Below, piece by piece: positions 6,118 through 10,084 of a DNA stretch of 10,084 nt. Source of the stretch: Anaeroplasmataceae bacterium (GTDB taxonomy: Bacteria > Bacillota_I > Bacilli_A > Acholeplasmatales > Anaeroplasmataceae); contig JAHHSW010000020.1 in NCBI GenBank assembly GCA_020024985.1, positions 1 to 10,084 of the forward strand. The letters are read 5' to 3'. The notes under the pieces are model-generated. The model had not been told where the DNA came from. It saw nothing but the letters and a program-made list of their open reading frames with translations, and did not search any database. The position numbers and the translations under genes were made by a program. Each line of letters opens with the position of its first letter. Position 1 is the stretch's first letter.

Positions 6118-7686
6118 TTACCAAGCCTTTTGATCCTCATAATCAACTAGTGTTGGATCAAGTGGCTCCTCTCTAAATACATTTACCATGTACTTATTTA
6201 AAGCCTCTCTCATTTCACGACGAGAAACAGTACGTGAATCCATTAAATCATGAGGAATCCAAATCATATGAATACCACGCTCACGAGCCTGGTCCTCATA
6301 TAAGCCATGTAAGCCACCAACATTCTTACAAGAAACGTGGTCAAACATAATAACTATATTTACATTGAATTTCTCACACATTCTCCAGCATTCATCAAGT
6401 GAATTTTGGTATCCTCCATTAGTATGACTACGCATCATCATCTTTTCATATAATAATGCTAAATCAACCATAGCCTGTTCCTTATCACCAATGTGAATAA
6501 AGTGATGGCTTAGCATACATTCCATATCTACTACGGTCTTAATACCCCAGCAGTGCTGAGCCCAGTAGGTAAAGTTTGTATAATAATGTGCAGGACATGC
6601 CCAAACAATAGCTCTATGACGATATGGCTTATTATCATTAGCCTTATCCTCCATATAGCCCTTACTCATCATCTTATCAATCTTCTTATCAACCTTTAGC
6701 ATATATGGGTCAAGACAGCCTGCCCCCATAAACTCATATTCTCTTTGATAAGCTAGGGCCCCATTACATACCTGTGGATAAGCTGTAGCATTTACGTCCC
6801 ACTTATTAAGCATAAATTGACAGGTTTCATTATATTCCTTACTCTTCCTCCAGAAGGCATCCCAGTCCCACTTAACATTATAATTATCCTCAATAAACTT
6901 AATACAATTCTTTAAATTCTTTACAGCATAGTCCTGAACCTCAGGCTCTAAGAATCTTTGTGGCGGAGTAACCTGGAACATTGGTAAATCCTTCATTACC
7001 CTGGCCATAAAGGCAATTTGTCCGATTGAGCCATCACAAGGCATTGATGAGGTGATAAAGGTCTTACCAACAAGTGGATAATCATTAGCTACCGCAACAC
7101 CACATTCAGTTTCTGGGAATGGGCAAATATCTGGGGCTAAGCCAAACTCCTCAACCACATCAATATAATATGGATTAGCCATTTGATCAATTTCAGATGG
7201 CATACCAACAGCTAGCATACAAATATCAATCCACTTAAGGGTTGGGAAGCCCGCCATAATAAACTTTGGAATCATTTCATCAAACATTACAGTCTTATTA
7301 CGTAGTTTCTCAGCACGCTTACTCCTAGGACGTAGATTCTTATCTCTTAAAAGCATAAGCTGAACTGTATCAATAGATGAATGCACCATTGAATAGAACT
7401 GCTCATGAGTATATCTTAAATCCTTACCACGTAAGCCAATAGTATGCTTATCAATTGTATAAACAGCAGTTAAATAAGATACCAGCCAACGATATCTTAG
7501 CATCGCCTTTAGCATTAAAATTGGATGGGTACCAAGACGTAGCGCCATATAGCTTAAAAGCTTAAGCCAACGCCAGTGATCATAAACTGTATCCCTAAAT
7601 CCCTTCCACTCTCTATGCTTGAAGGTCTTCATTTCCTTATCGAAATAGCTACCTATTCCCTTTTTTGTCTTAGGATTATATGCCAT
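6118..7686 (-). CDS. 2-hydroxyacyl-CoA dehydratase/benzoyl-CoA reductase-type subunit, long (HgdA-like position)
   Basis: This 522-residue protein belongs to the FldBC/HgdAB/BcrBC superfamily. Supporting segments are FITSSMPCDGSIGQ (210-223), VVDMECMLSHHF (385-396), VNIVIMFDHVSCKNVGGL (442-459) and the C-terminal HDLMDSRTVSRREMREALNK (479-498), which matches the usual D-x-R-x-S-x2-Q-x-R-T-R-x-E region. Likely iron-sulfur ligands are among Cys188, Cys195, Cys217, Cys390 and Cys453; the exact set cannot be fixed by eye. It is longer than typical subunits (about 380-480). The first 110 or so residues form an extra basic and hydrophobic region, including LKLLSYMALRLGTHPILMLK (41-60). The gene starts one base after the preceding stop codon, with GGGGAGGT upstream. 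The partner is the 406-residue subunit; electrons should come from the downstream activator. Substrate unknown; dehydration, ring reduction or another low-potential reduction are all possible. Confidence 0.85.
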   Translation of the reverse strand: MAYNPKTKKGIGSYFDKEMKTFKHREWKGFRDTVYDHWRWLKLLSYMALRLGTHPILMLKAMLRYRWLVSYLTAVYTIDKHTIGLRGKDLRYTHEQFYSMVHSSIDTVQLMLLRDKNLRPRSKRAEKLRNKTVMFDEMIPKFIMAGFPTLKWIDICMLAVGMPSEIDQMANPYYIDVVEEFGLAPDICPFPETECGVAVANDYPLVGKTFITSSMPCDGSIGQIAFMARVMKDLPMFQVTPPQRFLEPEVQDYAVKNLKNCIKFIEDNYNVKWDWDAFWRKSKEYNETCQFMLNKWDVNATAYPQVCNGALAYQREYEFMGAGCLDPYMLKVDKKIDKMMSKGYMEDKANDNKPYRHRAIVWACPAHYYTNFTYWAQHCWGIKTVVDMECMLSHHFIHIGDKEQAMVDLALLYEKMMMRSHTNGGYQNSLDECWRMCEKFNVNIVIMFDHVSCKNVGGLHGLYEDQARERGIHMIWIPHDLMDSRTVSRREMREALNKYMVNVFREEPLDPTLVDYEDQKAW

Positions 7687-7687
7687 T

Positions 7688-8908
7688 TTACTTACCTCCC
7701 CTAGCCTTTTTCTCTCTATTAGCCTTAATCTTCTTTATCTCAAGGCTCTCAACAAAGGCTTGAACACGTGTTCTTAGCTGACCAGATGATGACTTAGCGC
7801 TATATGGTCTATCTAGTGATAATACATTAACACCATACTCCTCTGGCATAATATGAGCGGCAAGAGTTCTTTCATAGCTCCAATAGGTACAGAACTTCAT
7901 CTGCTCATAAATAGCTCCATCCGCATGATAATAATCAACAAGCTCCTTAATATGCTCACGTCTACCATTAATCTTATGAATAGCACAGTGACGTGGACAC
8001 TCAGTATCATGTAAATTCTTTCTAATAACCTGAGTTAAGGCATCCTCATCATCATTAAGCTCTATAACAGATCTACCTGGAATTGAGCCGTAGCAGAAAC
8101 GATCTCCTACTACTAAGGCACCACTATCCTCAATTAGCTCAATCATGGCAGAATCATCAATCTCACTACCAACTACAACTACTCTAGCTCTAGAGCCAGG
8201 ATGCTTATCAGGCTCACGAGTCTTAAGCTCCTCTAGGGTCTCACGTAGGTATGGTAATATTTCATCCTTAGGACAAACATAGGTACATAAAACAATTTTA
8301 TGGAATTCACTACCAGTAATTACTGGGTTCTCGCTTCTTCTCATTTCACCCATTTCAGTAATTATAGAGCACATTTCATTAAATGATCTTACAGCCTCTC
8401 TAATAGCCTTATCAGAGATATCCACTCCATATTTTTCATGTAGTGGCTCTAAAACCTTACGAGTTAGCTGCTCACGAGCATGAATTACACAGTCCTCATC
8501 ATCTGAATATGGCATATCTAAATATGTTCTAAAGTAATTCTTATTTTCAGTATTATAAAGCTTAAGAATTTCAATATTCTCCATACATCTATTCATTGGC
8601 TCACATACATCTACTCCAAGTAGGGCATCTAAGAAATTATAGTTACCCTCAAAGGCTCTTTCAAGTAAGGCTCTTGAATACTCACAAGCGCTTTGAGCCA
8701 TATAATAGGTAGCAATTTCTGTACCTGCAGTATGTGGAGCTCTTAGCCTAACTGAAAAGCAATTTCCTAGGTTCATTAAAACCTCAGGAACATGGAAGCA
8801 GGTATAGCCTAGGCAGACCCTACCATTATCCTTAGCCTTCTTAACTAGCTCATTATGAGCATCCTCAAGTAGGCTTTCAAAATATATCATATGCTTTAAA
8901 TCCTTCAT
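7688..8908 (-). CDS. 2-hydroxyacyl-CoA dehydratase/benzoyl-CoA reductase-type subunit, short (HgdB/BcrC-like)
   Basis: The 406-residue protein has the standard subunit length and clearer family signatures than its partner. They are GYTCFHVPEVLMNLG (34-48, Cys37), SACEYSRALLERA (73-85, Cys75), VCEPMNRCMENI (101-112), RVVVVGSEIDD (242-252), GDRFCYGSIPGRS (268-280, Cys272), GAIYEQMKFC (331-340, Cys340) and the closing LSLDRPYSAKSSSGQLRTRV (363-382). Cys75, Cys272 and Cys340 are the most plausible cluster ligands by position; whether the cluster is a single [4Fe-4S] or a double-cubane [8Fe-9S] cannot be told from sequence alone. Extra cysteines occur at 102, 108, 208, 212, 304 and 308. The C-terminal tail is strongly basic (KKIKANREKKARGGK). 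It starts three bases after the ATPase gene stops, which indicates co-translation. Catalysis would be radical chemistry driven by the activator; the substrate is not determined. Confidence 0.88.
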   Translation of the reverse strand: MKDLKHMIYFESLLEDAHNELVKKAKDNGRVCLGYTCFHVPEVLMNLGNCFSVRLRAPHTAGTEIATYYMAQSACEYSRALLERAFEGNYNFLDALLGVDVCEPMNRCMENIEILKLYNTENKNYFRTYLDMPYSDDEDCVIHAREQLTRKVLEPLHEKYGVDISDKAIREAVRSFNEMCSIITEMGEMRRSENPVITGSEFHKIVLCTYVCPKDEILPYLRETLEELKTREPDKHPGSRARVVVVGSEIDDSAMIELIEDSGALVVGDRFCYGSIPGRSVIELNDDEDALTQVIRKNLHDTECPRHCAIHKINGRREHIKELVDYYHADGAIYEQMKFCTYWSYERTLAAHIMPEEYGVNVLSLDRPYSAKSSSGQLRTRVQAFVESLEIKKIKANREKKARGGK

Positions 8909-8911
8909 ATG

Positions 8912-9682
8912 CTACTCTCCCTCATTAATTACACCAAAATTTACAAGTATTTCAGATAGCTTAACAACGGCCTTACTGTCCATAGGAAGCTCCATAAAGC
9001 TTCTAGCATCAGCATCATACTCCATAACATTCATATCACTAGGAATAACTCCTAAAACTGGAATATTATCAAGCTTAACATTTCTTAATAGCCTCTCATC
9101 CTCAATACGATTAAATATTAAGCCTACCTTATCATAGTTAACTACTCTATCAGCCACCTCATCAATAGTCTTAATAACCTCAATACCCTTACGGCTAGCA
9201 TCACTTACTAAAAGTAAATGAGTAACCTTCTCCATAACCCTACGGTTAATCTGCTCAATACCAGCCTCACCATCGATTACTACATAATCAAATTGGCTAC
9301 TAACCATTTCAATTACATTCTTTAAATATGAGTTAATTCTACAGTAGCAGCCCTCTGATTCTGGTCTACCTATTGCCAAAAAGGCAAACCCATCATTCTC
9401 TACTATAGCCTCAAAAATCTTATAGCGTGACTCACTAACAAGCTCTAAAGCACTCTTAGTATCTCCACCCTCTACCTTAGAAATAATATCATTTCTAATA
9501 TCATCTAGAGTCATATGAGGCCTAACTCCTAGGGCTGTAGCTAGTCCTACAGCTGGATCTGCGTCAATTGCAAGAATTCTCTTATCAGGGAATTTCTTAG
9601 TAAGAAGCTTAACAATTAATGCAGAAAGACTTGTTTTACCTACTCCACCCTTACCAGTAAGGGCAATAATTGTTGGTTGCAT
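8912..9682 (-). CDS. CooC/AcsF-type MinD-family ATPase with CxC motif
   Basis: The 256-residue protein is a SIMIBI P-loop ATPase with a deviant Walker A, GKGGVGKT (10-17), including the signature lysine at 11. LAIDADPAVGLATALG (37-52) gives the switch I region and VVIDGEAGIEQINRR (134-148) the Walker B/switch II region. FLAIGRPESEGCYC (101-114) carries the Cys112-x-Cys114 pair that binds nickel in CooC dimers. In known systems CooC inserts nickel into CO dehydrogenase, and AcsF does so for acetyl-CoA synthase. Here the gene leads an operon of dehydratase-type proteins plus an acetyl-CoA-synthase-like domain, so its client is probably one of these; the metal is not proven. The start has a very strong ribosome binding site, AAGGAGGAG (9686-9694), and an 80-base leader from the predicted promoter. 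A soluble cytoplasmic protein is expected. Confidence 0.9.
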   Translation of the reverse strand: MQPTIIALTGKGGVGKTSLSALIVKLLTKKFPDKRILAIDADPAVGLATALGVRPHMTLDDIRNDIISKVEGGDTKSALELVSESRYKIFEAIVENDGFAFLAIGRPESEGCYCRINSYLKNVIEMVSSQFDYVVIDGEAGIEQINRRVMEKVTHLLLVSDASRKGIEVIKTIDEVADRVVNYDKVGLIFNRIEDERLLRNVKLDNIPVLGVIPSDMNVMEYDADARSFMELPMDSKAVVKLSEILVNFGVINEGE

Positions 9683-9763
9683 GCTCTCCTCCTTATTTTT
9701 TTATACTAATTTTTCATTTTAAAACCGATTACTAAATTACATTTCACCGAACGTAATTCACCA
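9683..9763 (-). other. 5' leader of the six-gene operon
   Basis: About 80 bases lie between the predicted start of transcription and the first ATG. Read leftward it holds two GGTGAA copies 14 bases apart (plus-strand TTCACC at 9743-9748 and 9757-9762), an AT-rich stretch and the AAGGAGGAG ribosome binding site. I see no stable hairpin and no recognised riboswitch. Confidence 0.45.
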
Positions 9764-9766
9764 AAA

Positions 9767-9796
9767 GACATTGTACAATGTATACATTTTAATGTC
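9767..9796. promoter_or_regulatory. Overlapping palindromes, candidate TetR-family operator
   Basis: Four half-sites alternate: ACATT (9768-9772), AATGT (9777-9781), ACATT (9784-9788) and AATGT (9791-9795). They form a perfect 14-bp palindrome, ACATTGTACAATGT; an overlapping perfect 12-bp palindrome, AATGTATACATT; and ACATT-TT-AATGT. The outer flanks are GACATT and AATGTC. The array spans the -10, the spacer and the edge of the -35 of the leftward promoter, and the neighbouring divergent gene encodes a TetR-family regulator. Operator function is inferred. Confidence 0.72.
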
Positions 9797-9798
9797 AA
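9770..9798 (-). promoter_or_regulatory. Main promoter of the six-gene operon
   Basis: A perfect -35 TTGACA (9793-9798) and TACAAT -10 (9770-9775), separated by 17 bp, read leftward. Transcription should start near 9763, leaving a leader of about 80 bases. Both elements are covered by the palindromes described separately, so repression by a dimeric regulator is expected. Confidence 0.85.
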
Positions 9799-9816
9799 CA
9801 TAATATCCTTTAATCC

Positions 9817-9829
9817 GACATTTTTTGTC
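9817..9829. promoter_or_regulatory. Third inverted repeat with the same half-site
   Basis: GACA and TGTC arms flank five T, repeating the GACAT half-site of the main operator about 20 bp further toward the regulator gene. It could be an auxiliary binding site affecting both divergent promoters. Short and AT-rich, so chance is possible. Confidence 0.4.
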
Positions 9830-9875
9830 ATATTTTATAATTAATTGTTTTTTTATTTTTTAATTACGCTTTTTA

Positions 9876-9884
9876 TGCTAAAAT
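9876..9884 (+). promoter_or_regulatory. Extended -10 promoter of the TetR-family gene
   Basis: TG-C-TAAAAT is an extended -10 element about 29 bases before the GTG start. I see no good -35 at the right distance; the upstream region is a T-rich run. A weak promoter fits a regulator gene. Confidence 0.5.
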
Positions 9885-9912
9885 ATATCTTAGTGAAACG
9901 GAGTGATTCAAG

Positions 9913-10084
9913 GTGAAGGAGCTTAATCAACGTCAGCTACAGGCTATAAAAACAAAATCTAAAATAACAAAGGCAGCTATGACCCTCTTAAAATCACAGC
10001 CTTATGACAATATAAAAGTAAGTGATATTTGTAAGCTAGCTGGTATTTCTATTGGAGGCTTCTATCATTATTATGATTCAAAGG
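9913..10084 (+). CDS. TetR-family transcriptional regulator, N-terminal fragment
   Basis: Only the first 57 residues are inside the window. They contain the TetR-type DNA-binding domain: helix 1 (about KTKSKITKAAMTLLKS), then the helix-turn-helix IKVSDICKLAGISIGGFYHY (38-57) with YDSK following, the classic V-x-D-I-x2-x-A-G-(I/V)-S-x-G-x-F-Y-x-Y-F/Y-x-S-K pattern. The start codon is GTG at 9913, preceded by GGAG (9900-9903) at nine bases. The ligand-binding domain lies outside, so the inducer cannot be guessed; acyl-CoA ligands are common in this family near acyl-CoA genes. It diverges from the six-gene operon with a 230-bp shared intergenic region containing the palindrome array, so it is the likely local regulator of that operon. 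Confidence 0.9.
   Translation, partial: MKELNQRQLQAIKTKSKITKAAMTLLKSQPYDNIKVSDICKLAGISIGGFYHYYDSK

Noticed and set aside
6102..6146. Longer activator protein starting upstream of 6101
   Set aside because: The extension overlaps the preceding gene, is unlike the family N-terminus, and would bury the GGAGG ribosome binding site inside the coding region.
5932..6150. A 72-residue plus-strand frame
   Set aside because: It lies antisense to the activator gene and the end of the long reductase subunit, has no ribosome binding site of note, and shows no protein motif; it is a shadow frame.
6118..8908. Assignment as a true benzoyl-CoA reductase or 2-hydroxyglutaryl-CoA dehydratase
   Set aside because: The family is clear but the long subunit is atypical, only one activator gene is present, and no CoA-transferase, dehydrogenase or aromatic pathway gene lies nearby to define a substrate.
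1..10084. Mollicute-type reading of TGA as tryptophan, suggested by the absence of TGA among 11 stop codons (nine TAA, two TAG)
   Set aside because: Tryptophan-rich proteins here use TGG, and no frame is broken by internal TGA; AT-rich genomes with the standard code commonly favour TAA.

Overview
The window comes from an AT-rich, strictly anaerobic-looking bacterium of the low-GC Gram-positive type (Bacillota: Clostridia, Erysipelotrichia or relatives). The signs are strong AAGGAGG ribosome binding sites, sigma-A-type promoters with 17-bp spacers, a PheB/UPF0735 protein, and oxygen-sensitive iron-sulfur enzyme families. Tryptophan is read from TGG, and the 11 complete gene ends are all TAA or TAG.

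Almost everything is transcribed leftward (minus strand). From right to left: a truncated TetR-family regulator (plus strand, 9913 to the right edge) diverges from a six-gene operon (9682 down to 4380). The operon starts at a TTGACA-17-TACAAT promoter embedded in overlapping palindromes and ends at a clear intrinsic terminator (4341-4370). Its genes are, in order: a CooC/AcsF-type P-loop ATPase with a CxC motif; two paralogous subunits of the 2-hydroxyacyl-CoA dehydratase / benzoyl-CoA reductase / double-cubane superfamily; the matching ATP-dependent [4Fe-4S] activator; a 55-residue single-pass membrane protein; and a 247-residue protein that resembles only the middle domain of acetyl-CoA synthase, with added cysteines.

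Left of the operon lie three apparently independent leftward units: a Gfo/Idh/MocA oxidoreductase, a PheB-like ACT protein, and an acyl carrier protein followed, across an intrinsic terminator, by a leucyl-tRNA synthetase paralogue. That paralogue has lost the HIGH, KMSKS and editing signatures. It overlaps tail to tail with the end of a radical SAM gene (TIGR01212/YhcC type) entering from the left edge.

Best candidate for an undescribed system: the six-gene operon. The activator and two-subunit reductase form a recognisable ATP-driven low-potential electron-transfer module. The flanking CooC-type ATPase and lone acetyl-CoA-synthase-like domain are parts normally seen with nickel CO dehydrogenase/acetyl-CoA synthase, of which no catalytic subunit is present here. 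The substrate cannot be read from the sequence. The ACP/pseudo-LeuRS pair is a second, independent oddity.
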